Below, piece after piece: positions 11,203-23,300 of a stretch of DNA of 64,000 bases. A model generated the notes under the pieces. It made no database searches. It was not told where the DNA came from and saw only the letters and a program-made list of their open reading frames with translations. The stretch's first letter is position 1, and the number at the start of each line of letters is the position of its first letter. This DNA comes from Crotophaga sulcirostris (lineage: Eukaryota > Chordata > Aves > Cuculiformes > Crotophagidae): the NCBI GenBank assembly GCA_013397455.1, contig VYZB01000346.1:749633-813632 (forward strand), read 5' to 3'. A program made the position numbers and the translations under genes.

Positions 11203-12796
11203 AAAATGACAAGATTTTATCTGATTCAGGAGCTCATCCATCCAAGGACTCTGGATAATGAGTATGGATAAGTAACATTTGAGAAATTAATGAGTTTTAT
11301 TAATTGAGTTTATCCTGTACATTAATAGAATTCCAGTCTATCCAAAATCTTGGTGAGACCAAAAGACAGAGACTCAAGATAATTAATATCTCATGGAGAC
11401 TGTTAGTGCCATGTGGCTTTTCGGACTGTCAGCATTTTGTCCTGGTTAGAAGGTGTCTGTGTTCAAAGGAAGGGATGTGTCCAGCTTGTCGTTGAGGTGA
11501 GCTAATGACAAATTGGAGCAAGAGCCAGCTCTGCTGTAGGAACAGGTTGGCCTTCCAAGAGATAAGTGAAATCAAAGTTGTGTCTCCCAGAAGCAGATAA
11601 CACTGATAAATAATTCTGCAGTTGCAGACTGGCAGGAATGAACCTTGGTGGGCTGAAAGTACCAGCTGAAAGTTACTGAAAGTACCAGCCGGGTCCATGG
11701 AAGCGGAGATGGGCATAAAGAATGTTCCTGGGCATCACCAAGTGCAGAGGTCTGGTCCCACAGTCATGGTCTGTCGGGTCCCCAGCAGGGCCTGGAGTGG
11801 GTGGGAGCCTGAGAGATACGCGCGTGTGAGAAGATGCTGAGAATTGTTGGCCTTGTAGACCTTGGTGTGGTGGTTGGTGCCGAGGAAGCCTGGTGTGGTG
11901 CATAGGAAGGAATGTTTGGTTCCCATCATCCTGGGGGTGCCAGGCAGTTGCTGCTTTGGGGGTCTCTCAGCAGGATTGAACTTCCATGTGGTCGCAGGGA
12001 TTTGACAAGGGATAAGGTGCATTTGCAGCACTGGAAATGTCCCTGCTGTGAGTGTGCTGCTTCAAACCTGGCTGCGAAGTCCCGATGGCCAGAGACAGTC
12101 ACGCAGCTCCTGCAGGCAGATCCCTTGGAGCAGTACTGGAAGGGCAAGAGGAGGGCTCAGCAACACCACAGTGACCATCTCCGGGCCCAGGAGCCCCAGC
12201 CTGGCTCTCCCCAGCTGGGGAGAAGGTGCTGGGAGGCCCGGAACACCTCTGGCCAGCCAAGACCTGCTGCTGTAGCTGCTGCCAGCACTGCGTGGTGTGT
12301 CCTTGGCCCCAGGTTCTGCACAGCATGGTCATCAGCAGCAACATGGCACAAACAGGGAGATCTGAAGCCAACCTTTCTGGACCTGATGTTCTGACAACAC
12401 GGGATGGGTTGTTGCTGCCACCGGCTTTGGGTTGGATGTGGAGGAATGCCAAGTGGCTGCAATTTATCTGTAGTTCATCTAAGGATCTGAGCTCTCTCAG
12501 TTGTGAAACTTGGTGGTTTAAAGCATCACATGCGTGGGGCCCATTATCTGGTGTTTTCTGGTGTGGAAGAGGAGAAGTAATTGGAATTTGCTTCCATGAT
12601 TATTTCTGTGTCATCCAGAGTTGCCCTGTTTTTCTGCTCGCCTCGGGGGCTGTTGCTTCATGCTTGGGTAAAGCTGTTTACTTTAAAAAAAAAAAAAAGA
12701 TAAAACCCCACCAGCATCTTTCCTGGCTCCCCCTCACCCCCAAGTCATGGTCTGTGTTGTGCTGGTCAAGACATAATCCTGTTCCTTTCCCTGTAG

Positions 12797-12895
12797 GTGA
12801 CGACTTCATCAGGAAGTAAGTGCTTCTCGTGTCGTTCTGCAGCAGAGCGAGATAAATGGATGGAAAACCTGCGGCGTGCCGTGCACCCAAATAAG
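12797..12895 (+). CDS. DAB2IP: DAB2IP exon: end of the PH domain
   Basis: The exon is 33 codons, phase 0 at both ends, with acceptor ctgtag|gtg and donor aag|gtagtg (a weak donor with G at +4). It encodes [12 protein letters not shown], then the C-terminal PH helix with its conserved tryptophan (W69) in [16 protein letters not shown]. This helix closes the PH barrel in the SynGAP family, which carries it towards phosphoinositides at the membrane. SYNGAP1 and RASAL2 have the same [11 protein letters not shown] core. Confidence 0.97.
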
Positions 12896-13270
12896 GTAGT
12901 GGCTTTGAGGAATTGCCTCTGTTAGAGTTCAGCTCCTTGTTATTAGATTTTATAGCCCAGCACGTAGGAGCAGCAGGGGACGTATTGTCATTTCAGTGAG
13001 TAAGTGTAACTGTGGGTCAGCCTTTTTCCATATTGCTTTCTTCCACAATTATATTTACAGGCAAGTGCCAATTATTTCTTCCCCTCTTTTTTCTCAGCAC
13101 ATGCTGCTTGAGCTGTTGCTAAGAATTGATCAGACCTGAAGAATCTTCAGTCTTGCTCTGTGGCTGATGATAATCCTTGCCATGCAGGACTTCTCACCTC
13201 CCAGAAGCTCTGGAGCAGATGTCAGGCAGCTGCCAGCACAGCTACAAGACTGAATAGTCTAAAGTCTTGA

Positions 13271-13407
13271 AGTTGTGGATGCCCCATCCCTTGAGCTGTT
13301 CAAGGCCAGGATGATCGGGGCATTGAGCACCCTGACCCAGTGCCAGGGGACTGGAACTGGATGTCATCTTTAAAGTCCCTTCAAATCCAAACCATTCTGT
13401 GATTCTA
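13271..13407 (+). mobile_element. CR1 3'-end fragment, diverged
   Basis: Diverged CR1 tail: 'gatgccccatcccttgag', 'gttcaaggccagg', 'ggactggaactgg' and 'aaaccattctgtgattct'. More mutated than most copies in the window, so probably older. Confidence 0.85.
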
Positions 13408-15034
13408 CAAAAGAGTTCACAGATCACACTCTCACTCTGGTAGTGCTTGCAGTGTCTGCTTTAGTGGTGAAGAAACTCAGATGCCCATAGTGATAATGGG
13501 GTGTAGTTTTCCCTTCTCCAGTCAATTGAGGTGGCAAAGTCGTCCCCTTGGGATCTACAGAAACAAATCCTTCTCTTCACTAGAACACAGGGACACCCAA
13601 TATATGGGTTTATGGCCCACTAAGAGTAAGTACATCCTAAAATAAAATCTGCAGCTGCAGAGAGTTCCCTCTCTATGCTGGAGCTGGCTAACAGTGACTG
13701 ATCAGGACCCATCAGCTGCAGGATTTCACAACTGATGAGCTCCATCAAAAAGTCATCTTCTGATCAGAGAAGATGCAAATGATGGGATTCTGTGACTTCA
13801 TTCCTGGCACCAGAGCCACGTAGCTGTGAATACGAGTTAGGTCCAGGTCTGCCGGGTCGCTAAAGGAGCCCTCTGTTTCAGAGTTTGTTGTTCCCAGCTC
13901 AGGGCCAAATGTCAGTGTGAAAGATGCCCTTCAATATCAGATCGGAGCAGCGGAGGGGGAGGTGGACTCCTGCCTCTGGCCCCGTGTTCCTGTGTGTGGA
14001 GTTCCGTGGCTCCGGTGCTTTCGGAGCACAGCAACCTGGTAGAGATGACTTGAAAGAGCTGTGTAAGGTCTGTGTGGTCACACTCACCACGAGAAAAGCC
14101 CCGGGAATGTGAGCTGGGGCTGGGCACATCACTGTGGCTTTGAGACGCTGCGTTCAGTGGAAATTCATTTGGAAGTGTGCCCTCATCTTCGAACACGCCA
14201 TGAACTGATGGCTAATTTTCCATCTTTGTTTGAGCTCACAGACAATAAACTCTCAGTATCTGACTCGATATTTCTGTAGGGAATTCAGTGTTCCTGTGTA
14301 GTTCCTGTGTGTGTTTCCTGAACCGACAGTACCCATTGTGGGCTTCCAGCAGAAACGTTCCTGCCCAGATTCCTGGCTGAGCGGAGCAAGCTGAGGATGC
14401 TGGGTCAGTGAGGGGTTCCAAACAAAACAGGCTGCTGCAGGATCCCTCGCAGCGGTTCGGCTGCCAGTGCTTTATCTTTAAGTTGCTCCTGCAACAAATG
14501 ACCTTGGAGCTTCTTCCAGGATGAGGTCAGCATCACCAGGGAGCTCCTAAAGATCCCCATATCCTCTGCTCCCTTAGTGTTTAAAAACTATTCAAGCCAA
14601 CTTTCTATTTCTGGATTGTGATGATTCCTCTGTGGAACTTCCTCCGTCTCCTGTAATTGCACTCAATGTTGTAGTTGGGTGCTCTGGAATCCTTCCCTAA
14701 AGTATTGTGAGGGTTTGTAAATGCTTCTTTCCTTGCCAGAGGTAGTTGCATTCCAGCCATGGAAGAGGTGATCCCTGGGTGTGCACTCAGATCCCTGCTA
14801 CAGTAAAGAAAATGTGCTCTAGTGGTGCTGTAACACAACTGCACTGAAAAAGGTGGTGGTTGTGGGGTACCTGGAACACAGTTTCTGTTTTGCCAAAGCC
14901 ATTGATGATTGGTGAGGTTCTTTCGATTTCTTCTCAGGTCCTTGTGACAGTGAATTGAACCTTTATGATTTGGAGGGGTTTTATCCTTGTTCCTTATATT
15001 AATTGGCACCAACAGACACGGAGAGCATGGTGAT

Positions 15035-15165
15035 GTTTGGAAAATTAGCATAAGTAGTGTTATTATGCAAATTTCTGAGAGCCAGTATTTCCTTAAAATA
15101 AAATGTAATTAAGCCTCTGCTCATTTAGCACATCCGAAATAATTAACTCTTGTCTCCAGTTTGGT
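15035..15165. promoter_or_regulatory. AT-rich block with octamer motif, candidate intronic enhancer
   Basis: A block 60-190 bases before the C2 exon holds a perfect POU octamer ATGCAAAT (15065-15072) and two TAATTA cores (about 15106 and 15140) in AT-rich sequence unlike the rest of the intron. Such clusters are typical of developmental enhancers and of deeply conserved non-coding DNA. Function is inferred from motif content only. Confidence 0.3.
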
Positions 15166-15224
15166 TATGCTTGGCTTTGTGTTTTTTCTATTGACCTCTT
15201 TTCCCTTTGCATCCTTTTTTGCAG

Positions 15225-15779
15225 GACAACAGCAGAAGGGTCGAGAATATGTTAAAGTTATGGATTATTGAAGCCAAGGACCTGCCAGCTAAGAAAAAGT
15301 ACTTGTGTGAATTATGCCTGGACGACGTTCTTTATGCACGAACTACCTGTAAATTGAAAACTGACAACGTATTTTGGGGGGAGCACTTTGAATTTAATAA
15401 CCTCCCATCGCTCAAGAACATTACAGTGCACTTATACAAAGAGACTGACAAGAAGAAAAAGAAGGACAAGACCAATTTCATTGGGCAAGTGAACATCCCT
15501 GTCAACTCCGTCACGGGCCGGCAGTTTGTGGAGAAATGGTACCCGGTGGTCAGCCCCAACCCCGGGAAGGGCAAATCCCCGGGGCCGATGATCCGAATCA
15601 AGTCGCGCTACCAGAGCATGAGCATCCTTCCCATGGAGATGTACAAAGAGTTTGCCGAGTACATCACCAACAATTACATGGTGCTGTGCTCAGTGCTGGA
15701 GCCCTCGCTGAGCGTGAAGAACAAAGAGGAGATGGCGTCCGCGCTGGTGCACATCCTGCAGAGCACGGGCAAGGCCAAG
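15225..15779 (+). CDS. DAB2IP: DAB2IP exon: C2 domain and start of the RasGAP domain
   Basis: The exon is 185 codons, phase 0 at both ends (acceptor tttgcag|gac, donor aag|gtaagc), residues 82-266. Residues 90-190 form the C2 domain: [17 protein letters not shown] starts it, [11 protein letters not shown] marks the central strands and FVEKWYPVV the last strand. A lysine run at 157-161 would favour acidic membranes. C2 in this family binds phospholipid and assists the GAP reaction; in AIP1 it also takes part in intramolecular control and ASK1 binding. From about residue 215 ([16 protein letters not shown]) the first helices of the RasGAP domain begin, ending in [30 protein letters not shown] separates it from SYNGAP1 and RASAL2. 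Confidence 0.98.
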
Positions 15780-16640
15780 GTAAGCCCCGGCGGCATCCGT
15801 ACCATCCCACCAGGGACCAGCTCCTGCGTTGAGGTGTTGGGAATTGCCACGTTGGTTGGACTTTGGTCCTAGCCATCGTTAAGTACACCGTAAATTTGCA
15901 TTTAATTACAAACAAGGTGATATCGTGTGCAGTGCAAATGGCTTAATTAGCAGAGAGGTTGGTGGAATCATGACATACCAGCCGAGGCATTTTTCTCTCC
16001 GTCTGGAGGCTCAGGAGCCAGGCTTTTGCTTTATGAAGGGGCAGAAATGTGGCAGTAAGCAAGGAGATGGTTTTCAGGGATGAAACATAAGTAATGCAGG
16101 CGTGAGCTAAGCAGCCTGTGTGCTGGGTGTTCCTGTGGGAACCCTGCAGGTTCCCTGCTCCCTCCCTGTCGCCGTCCTGCTGCGCTGAGCACCTGGCACC
16201 ATCGGAACCGAACAGGAGCAAACAGCCTCTTGGGAATTCCAGAGCAGACCTGCCCAAGGGCACGTGTGTCTGAATCAACACAGTCTTTGGGGTCTGTCCT
16301 GGTGCTTTTGGAAGGGAGGGGTGAGGGGGAGCAGCTGTGCGGGAAAGCCAAGGGGTTCTAGGGTGCTCCCAGGGCTGTGCTTATGGCAGGGTTGATGTGG
16401 TTTTTGTGGAACACTTTGAACAACCTTCATGGTTGGGAATCCCCTGCCAGGTCTGGGGAAAAAGCGGGCCAGGAGGAGGCAGAGAGAGAATTATTTCTGG
16501 TTGTGATCTGTGAGGGTGCAGCAGGGTGAGCGGGGCTGGAAACCCCCTCACTGGAGAGCCCAGGCAAGCACTGATGTGTGGATGCGGCACTTAGGGACGT
16601 GGCTTGACAGGGTTGGGTTTATGGTTGGGCTCAATGATTG

Positions 16641-16710
16641 TAGAATCATGGAATGGTTTGGGTTGGAAGGGACCTCCAGTTCCAGCCACCGCTGCTGCCT
16701 GGGACCGCGG
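16641..16710 (-). mobile_element. CR1 3'-end fragment
   Basis: Antisense: 'tagaatcatggaatggtttg', 'ggttggaagggacc', then diverged sequence. Very short copy. Confidence 0.8.
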
Positions 16711-17661
16711 CAGTGTCCGTGGATTGGATTTAGTCACCATCTGTTGGACAGAGAGCTGGCCTGGCCTCCTGATCTAGTTCAAGGCAAGCAAAGCTCGCTG
16801 AGAGGATTGCGGGGCCGTGGACCTGCTGTCACAGGGGCAGAGGAGGGCTTTGTCCGAGCTGTTTTCTGATCCTGGGCAGCAGTGTCGGTCCCCAGGAGCA
16901 CCGGGATGGGCTCTGGTCCCAGTCCCCTTGCCCTCAGTGGGAACACAAGTGCCTTGTGGCTCAGGATGTGCGAGGGAAGGGTCCGTGGTTACACCAGGTG
17001 TCCCTGTCCTGGCTCCTTGTGCCGGGGCTCTGGCACGGTCAGTCTGTGGTTTCTGGGCAAAGCCCTTCGCTGCGGCTCCGACAGCACTGGTGCCGGGGCT
17101 CTTCTAGGAATAAAATTGCTGTGAATGACCCTGTCCATGGCTTACAGGGTTCTGGTGCAAACAGCTCCAAGTGTCGCTCTGGTCCCAGTCACCACGACTC
17201 ACGTGTGGGTGTAGCTGAGAGCTGTTGTTGCTGCTGCTTCTGCCTTTCCCCTCCTCCCGTTGGTACTGGAGGGGCTCCGGAGAGAGCGGGTGTGTTTCCA
17301 GGCACGTGTCTGCGTCTGCGCCGGGGATCCCAGAGGCTCGACGCGGGGGACACAGCCAACAGTAAACAGGCTTGATGAATTTCCCCCTAACGTGGAGCTT
17401 CTGCTTTCCCTGCCTGTCATCTGCCATCAGCGTTAGCGCAGGGTGTGGGGAGCTGTCACAGCAACAGGAGTTATTGGAGCATGGGAACCGGGCGGTGCAT
17501 CCTTTGGAGAAGAGTTGGACAGGCAGGGAAAGGGAAAAGCAGCGGTGAAGTCAGAAAGCAATGGACCAGAGAGGAAAACATACCATCACCCTGGCTTGGG
17601 TGACACAGGTGCACCCCACCATTGCTCTGGAAATCCCCCTGAGGGCTCAGCACTGCAGCCT

Positions 17662-17801
17662 CAGGGATGGCCCATCCCTGGGGGTGTTCCAGGCCAGGTG
17701 AGGCTTTGAGCCCCCTGATCCAGTGGGAGGTGTCCCTGCCCATGGCAGGGGGTGGAACTGGATGGGCTTTGAGGTCCCTTCCAACCCAAACTCTTCTGTG
17801 A
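17662..17801 (+). mobile_element. CR1 3'-end fragment with internal deletion
   Basis: It carries 'ggcccatccctgggggtgtt', 'ccaggccagg', 'gagccccctgatccag' and 'ccttccaacccaaac'. The usual 'ttggatgggg' segment after 'gccagg' is missing, so there is a short internal deletion. Confidence 0.85.
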
Positions 17802-19131
17802 CCAAACGAGGGGATGCAGCTGCAGGAGGAAGGCTGTGCTGGTGCTGGGGTCCCTGCCCCCGACGGGGCAGCCCCTCTTGGCCCACTGCAGGGGAAAGGA
17901 CCGGGCAAGGATGAGTCCAAGCTCTTAAAAAAGCCTGGTTGCCACGCTGCCCACTGTCCCTGAGCGTCGCGTGGCTGCCCCGGCGCCGGGCTCCGAGCAT
18001 CTCCCTGGGGTGTCAACACAGAAACAACAGCCTCGCCCTTTTCCTTCCCAGCCAGGGAGAAGCAGTTTATGTGATTTTGCTTCTGTTTGTAGGTGAGGTG
18101 GCTCTGTGGGTGTTTGTGTGTGATGGGAAAGGCATGCGCTGGTGGGCAGGTCTGGCTCTGAACTGCCACTGGTTTTGGTGCTGAGGACACAGCTCCTGCG
18201 TCCCGGGCTCACCCAGCGCCTGGAGGATAAAACACCCACAGCACGGAGTGGGGCACCGCGGGGCTCCAAATGGGGTTCAGAGCCCAGGAGGAGAGCAGAT
18301 GGCCGTGCCAGGAGCCGCGCAGGCACGGATGGTGCCAGGGCAGCTGGTGTTGCTGCCAGATCAGGCTTGGGGTGGTGGGAAGTGGGGCTGTGTCCCTGGC
18401 TCTGCGGGCGTTGGGCGAGGGTCTCAGCCCTGTCCAGTGGGAGCGAGCGCCCCACTCCTCCAGCCCCTGCCCTTCCACCACCCTCCAGGGCCTGTCCAGG
18501 CTGGAGATGGGTTCCCTCTCCTTGTGCCTCACCGAGAGCCTGGCCAGTGGCCTCTCCAGAGCTCTCCCCTGCCCTGAGAGCGCGGCCGTGACCAGCGGCC
18601 ACTGCCAATTTATTTTTCCGCTAAAGGGGGGAGGTTGTGGATCCTGGCTGCTGTCCCTGAGCCAAAGCAGCAATTACAGCTGCAGTGAGAAACAAGTGCC
18701 CGGTAGATTATCTATGAAGACTCGTTAGCTGCTAATTGCTCTTGCACTGTTTCGGGCCCTGTTTTCCTGTAGTGATTGCTGTAAATATGGTGTAATCCCT
18801 TAACGAGGCGCGGCCGACTGGGGACGTGTCCACCCCGCACCACTGCCAGGGTCCCTGTGCAGGAGGGGTCCACGTGGAGCTGTGGGGATGGTGCTGGGTG
18901 TGCAGCACAGCCAGGTCCCCGTGCAGCCCCGTGGCCAGCAGAGGGGCCATCCTGCCCTCCCGTGCCATGGCAAGGTGTCCCCACCAGCCTGGTGCCATCG
19001 TCTGGGGCTGCTGAAACCCTGCCTGTGTCCCTCCTGCCAGAGGGGCTCAGTACATATGACTGCACCTGGATTTTCTCCCTAAGTGTCTTCTCTTTCCTAG
19101 GCTTCGCAGCTGGTATCACAGTAGGTTAAAA

Positions 19132-19400
19132 GAATCCTAGAATCATAGACTGCTTTGGGTTGGAAGGCACCCTTATGGGTCATCCAGTCCAATCTGCTGC
19201 AGGAGCAGCCATATCTTTAACCAGATCAGGTTGCTCAGAGCCTCATCCTCAAACATTTTCAGGGATGGAGCCTCCACCATCTCCCTGGGCAACCCGGGAT
19301 GGTTTTACCACCCTCAGCCTACAACATTTCTTCCTTATATCCAGTCTAAATGCCCCTTCCCTGAGTTTAAAACCATTGCTCCTTGTCCTGCAACAACAAA
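19132..19400 (-). mobile_element. CR1 LINE fragment, antisense
   Basis: It starts with 'gaatcctagaatcatagac' (the octamer complement) and 'tttgggttggaaggcacc' and goes through 'catctccctgggcaacc' to 'aaaaccattgctccttgtcc'. About 270 bases of the element's 3' end. Confidence 0.9.
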
Positions 19401-19969
19401 ATGTGTTCACGTCTCCCCAAAAGGTGGAGAATGCAGACAGAGTCTCTGTAGTCAAAGGCTGTGCTTCCTCTGGTCCATGTTTGGGGAAGGGAAAAGCTTC
19501 ACCCCTGCAGTGCTGGGCGAGGGTTTGGTGTGCGTCGGGGCACACCTGGGAGCCCTGACCAGCCAAGGCAGGTGGGTGCAGAGGAGGGGGGACAGGAGTG
19601 TTGATAAAGCTAGAAGCACAGAAGTCTGACAAACACCCAGCTCGAATTCAGCTCTCGGTGCAGGCGGTTGTTCTCTATTCATGGCAAGCAGGGACTGGGA
19701 GAGGCATCGCGGTGCCGTGAGGGACATCGTTCTGTGGAAACCCAGGGACGTGGGCTGGCAGTGTCTGTCCTGCCGCCCTCCCGGTGAGGGGCTGATGAAA
19801 TGTTACTTGCAAGGGCGTGGGGAGATGCCTCGCTATTTCATGTGTTTTGCAACCCCTAGACAAAGGACACAAAGTCATAATTAAAAGTATTCCTGCTGCT
19901 GTGCCTGGTGTTGGCATGGCTCGATGTGGCCCATGTGATGTGGTTGTGGAGAGGCAGGCGAGACCCAAA

Positions 19970-20210
19970 GTGAGAATGACTATGATCTTTGATGCTTCCA
20001 GAATATTTCCCATGCCAGATACATTTCAGGGCTCTCTTAGAGCTTCTGGAGCTCCGTTCATGACCATAAATATATTAAAAACTCTCCTGTCTGACTGGTT
20101 GGTAGATCAAACCCAGCATTAGACAAAGCGCTAACTAACCAGCTGCTCACTTGAAATAAATATTTATGGTGTTGTGAATGGAGTGAAGAATAAACATGTG
20201 TCCTTGTTTG
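19970..20210. other. AT-rich block, candidate conserved non-coding element
   Basis: A CR1-free, CpG-poor block with 'cataaatatattaaaa', 'gaaataaatatttatgg' (MEF2/homeodomain-like AT cores) and a forkhead-like 'ttgtttgttta' just after it. It stands out from the GC-rich intron around it. The conservation claim is untested. Confidence 0.3.
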
Positions 20211-20314
20211 TTTATGCTGCCAGTATTGGCTCCAGCAAAGCAGATGTATTTACTCCCCCCTTGCAAGCCTGCAGGAAGGTCCTCATGTTCCCATCCTCAG
20301 TGTTGCGGGGTCTT

Positions 20315-20380
20315 TCATAGAAGTACGGAATGGTTTGGGTTGGAAGGGACCTCAAAGCCCATCCAGTTCTAATCTCCTGC
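20315..20380 (-). mobile_element. CR1 3'-end fragment
   Basis: Antisense: 'catagaagtacggaatgg', 'ttgggttggaagggacc', 'aaagcccatccagttc'. Only the last ~65 bases of the element. Confidence 0.85.
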
Positions 20381-23300
20381 CCAGGAAGCTGCTGGGCTTG
20401 GAGGCTGGTGGCACTGGGGCTTGGTCGTTCCCTACAGGGAGTGTCAGCACTGGAAGAGCTGTGGATGTGGGAGTAAGGATGCTGCGCACGTTCGGCTGTA
20501 GACAAGACTGGCAGCAGCCATATCATTTCCCCCACAAAGAGTTTATCTCCCTGATAATATTTTACAGCAGCCATAGTTGAGCTAATAAGGCTTTTAATCA
20601 GTTTTATGAGTGTTCTCAGTGTTTTTCTCCTCTCCCTAAACACAACAGCCAGGTTGGCTGGAAGGATGGAGAAAGCCGGTGAGCGGCAACGGCAGGGATG
20701 AGCGTTCTGGGATGAGAATTCTGGGATCAGCGTTCCAGCTGCCGGTGTGGTGTGTGGTTTCTAAGCCTCCTGTGTGGGATCTGGCCCCTTCTGCCCTCCC
20801 CAGGGGGGCGGTGATTGTTCAGGGTGTTAGCACTGTATATCTCTTGGGTAGGTTTTCCTGCTGCTGGGAGCAAGGGGGTGGCCGCAGGTGTCTGTGTTAA
20901 CCCTCATGTTGCCACTGCGCCTCCTTTTCCCAAGGAGACTCAGGCAGTGGATGAGCTCCAGTGCTCAAAGGAGGGAACATCACTGCATTTCCCAGCAGAG
21001 AAGCATCCAGCATGGATCCTCAGTGGAACGGTGGGGTGGCGACAAGTTTAGGACAGGCATTTGGGGTCCTTGGTTTCATACCATCTGTCCAGAATCTCTC
21101 CATGCATGGCGAAGCACCCTTGGGTGCTGTGTTTCCCTGCCACCGCAGCACTGACTGTTGTGCCCTGACACCCGTCTACCTGTAACCTCCAGCCCTCCCA
21201 ACCCTTTGGGCTTTGCATAAAAACCCAGCCAGACCCTGGGCTGGTCTTTGAAATGAGCAGTAATCTTATTACCTTTATCAATTCAATCCTCTTAAGGTTA
21301 AGTCAATCCTATTAATCAGGCTTGTGATGTGGAGAACCTTCTTATTTCAAAGTCAATCTGCCCATCAGTCAGTTCTGATGTTGGGAACAATCAGCTCCAA
21401 CCTGGAGCGCGGTGTGACCCAAGTGGTGTTGGTGGGGCCGTGGGTCTCATCAGCTCCGTGACGCCCCCCAGTCCTCCAGCACTGGGCACGTCCCTGGGAT
21501 GGTGAGGAGCAGCATCCATCCTGGGCGTGGGCAGGATGCATCCTGCAGAGCTTGTGTTGCTGCTTGGTTTTGGCTGTGGGAAGGCTTTGATGGCCGAGGA
21601 AACGCTCCTGCTCTCCCCACCCGGCTCACTCCAGATTCCTGCCTCGGGGGGTCAGGAGCTGGAGGAGGGGGCATTGCCCAGTGGCACCCCTGGCACAGCG
21701 ACCTTGAACTCCTTTGGAACGGGGGGGTGCTTGGTGCAGACGGACCCTTGGGGAGCGTGCGGTGGGATCTCTTGGCACGCACAAGCCCTGCACGTTCCGA
21801 GCGTTGTGGGGTGCTCGACCCCCAGCCCAGCGGGGTGTGCGGGGCAGAGGGTGTGCGTGTTCCGGGCAGGGCTGTTGGCTTTCGATCCAACGCATGACTG
21901 AATGAGCCGTCTGCTCTGCTCCAGCTTTGCCCCCTGAAAAGAAGCTTTTCTTCCCATTTTTTGTGTTTGAGCAGTGTGATTAGTCTGCTTCCTTGGCTCT
22001 GCTGACACAGGCAATGCAGGATTGTTTTTTTGAGCAGGTTTTGGGTTTTCTCTTGGTGGACTTGACTTTCAATGGGCCTTTTCAAGCCCCAGCCACCCCC
22101 AGGGCAGCCACAATGGGAAGTGACCTGGGGCAGCATCTTCAGCATTCTCCTACAGGGACCTCACATGGAGCAGGGCTGCAGCCTCCTCACTTCCAGGGCA
22201 TCACCCCTGTTTCCAAACTCTCCTTCAGCTTCCCCAGGCAGAGGTTAGGGGGATCTGCCCTGGCAGCACGGAGCAGCCCTGCTGCAAGGTGACTTACTCA
22301 GTCAGAAGTCTGGAATTGCTGCAATGTGAGGGACGAGGCCAGGGTTAGGAGATGTTTCCTCACCCCTAGGAAGATGCTGTTTGGTTGTGGTTTGAAGCAG
22401 GAGGGGAAGCAGCATCTGAAGCTCAACAGATGAAGACCCAGAGGAAATGGAAATGTCCTTAGGCTACACTACAGGTAAATCAGGATGGAGGCAGAGGGAC
22501 AGAGTGAGGTGGATGGAGCAAACCCAGGCTCAGCTGGGGTGACACAGGGCCCCAGTGCTGCCAGCTGTGGCACAGCCATCCCGAGGGGCTGGGGGTGTGG
22601 GGAGGTGACAGAGCAGCACAGGCGGAGGGGGAACTGCAGTGCTGGGGGTGCTTTGGGGTGGTGGGGTTGAGCCCTGAGGTGGTGCTGAGGACTCTGCATT
22701 TCTAGAGGACCAGAGGAGCTGCCTTAGAGGTGGCACAATGCTGCTGTGGGCTCATCCTTGGTCTTACTGCACACTGCTGGAAGCCAGCGCAGCCTTACTC
22801 TGAATTTTTCTATTTATGAATTGCTCTTCTTTATCAGCATAGATGCAAGGACTGAAGTTGCACATATTTGCCACTGTCCAGTCTGAAGCAAATAACCTTA
22901 AAATAAATACAGGAGCAAGCCTGAAGAATGGTGCCACAGCCCTTAATTTCTGCTGTAGACCTTTCCCTTCCCCTCTCAGCTCCGATGTAATGAAATAAAG
23001 CATCTTCTTTTCTTCCATTGCCAGGGGCTCTAACTAAAAACAACCCCCTGCTGATCTCTGCTGCTCAGAAACGGGGAGTTTTATTGGCTTTAGTTATTGC
23101 ATTTTATTCAGAGCCTTGTATGTGGGTGAGTGAGGCCCCCGGAGGGATTCGACAAGTATTTGCATTCCATTTGTGTCTTCCCAGTGCTGGCTGCTGGCGC
23201 ACTCCAGGCAGAGACAGCAGACGTGTGATCCAGATCCGGTGTGGCTTTTCTCTGCAGGGGGGAAGGCAAGCTCTGGAAGGTGGCCCTGGGACAGGACATC

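Larger units (their letters stand above)
7497..12796 (+). other. DAB2IP: Intron between the two PH exons (5.3 kb)
   Basis: Donor gtaagg, acceptor ctgtag. It holds a 21-bp tandem repeat at 7836, CR1 fragments at 9331 and 10950, an imperfect 'cttcatgg' repeat patch at 9197-9265 and a homopolymer A run at about 12685. No exon or RNA gene was recognised in it. Open frames at 8024-8486 and 11912-12394 resemble no protein I know. Confidence 0.8.
12896..15224 (+). other. DAB2IP: Intron between PH and C2 exons (2.3 kb)
   Basis: Donor gtagtg, acceptor ttttttgcag. It contains a CR1 fragment (13271-13407) and, within 190 bases of the acceptor, an AT-rich block with an octamer motif (15035-15165). Otherwise nothing recognisable. 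Confidence 0.8.

Noticed and set aside
11912..12394. 160-residue + strand open frame in the PH intron, considered as a processed pseudogene
   Set aside because: No recognisable family, no poly(A) tail and no repeats at the ends.
21450..22145. 231-residue minus-strand open frame in the large intron
   Set aside because: Repetitive composition (Pro/Ser/Arg) typical of GC-rich non-coding DNA; no domain.
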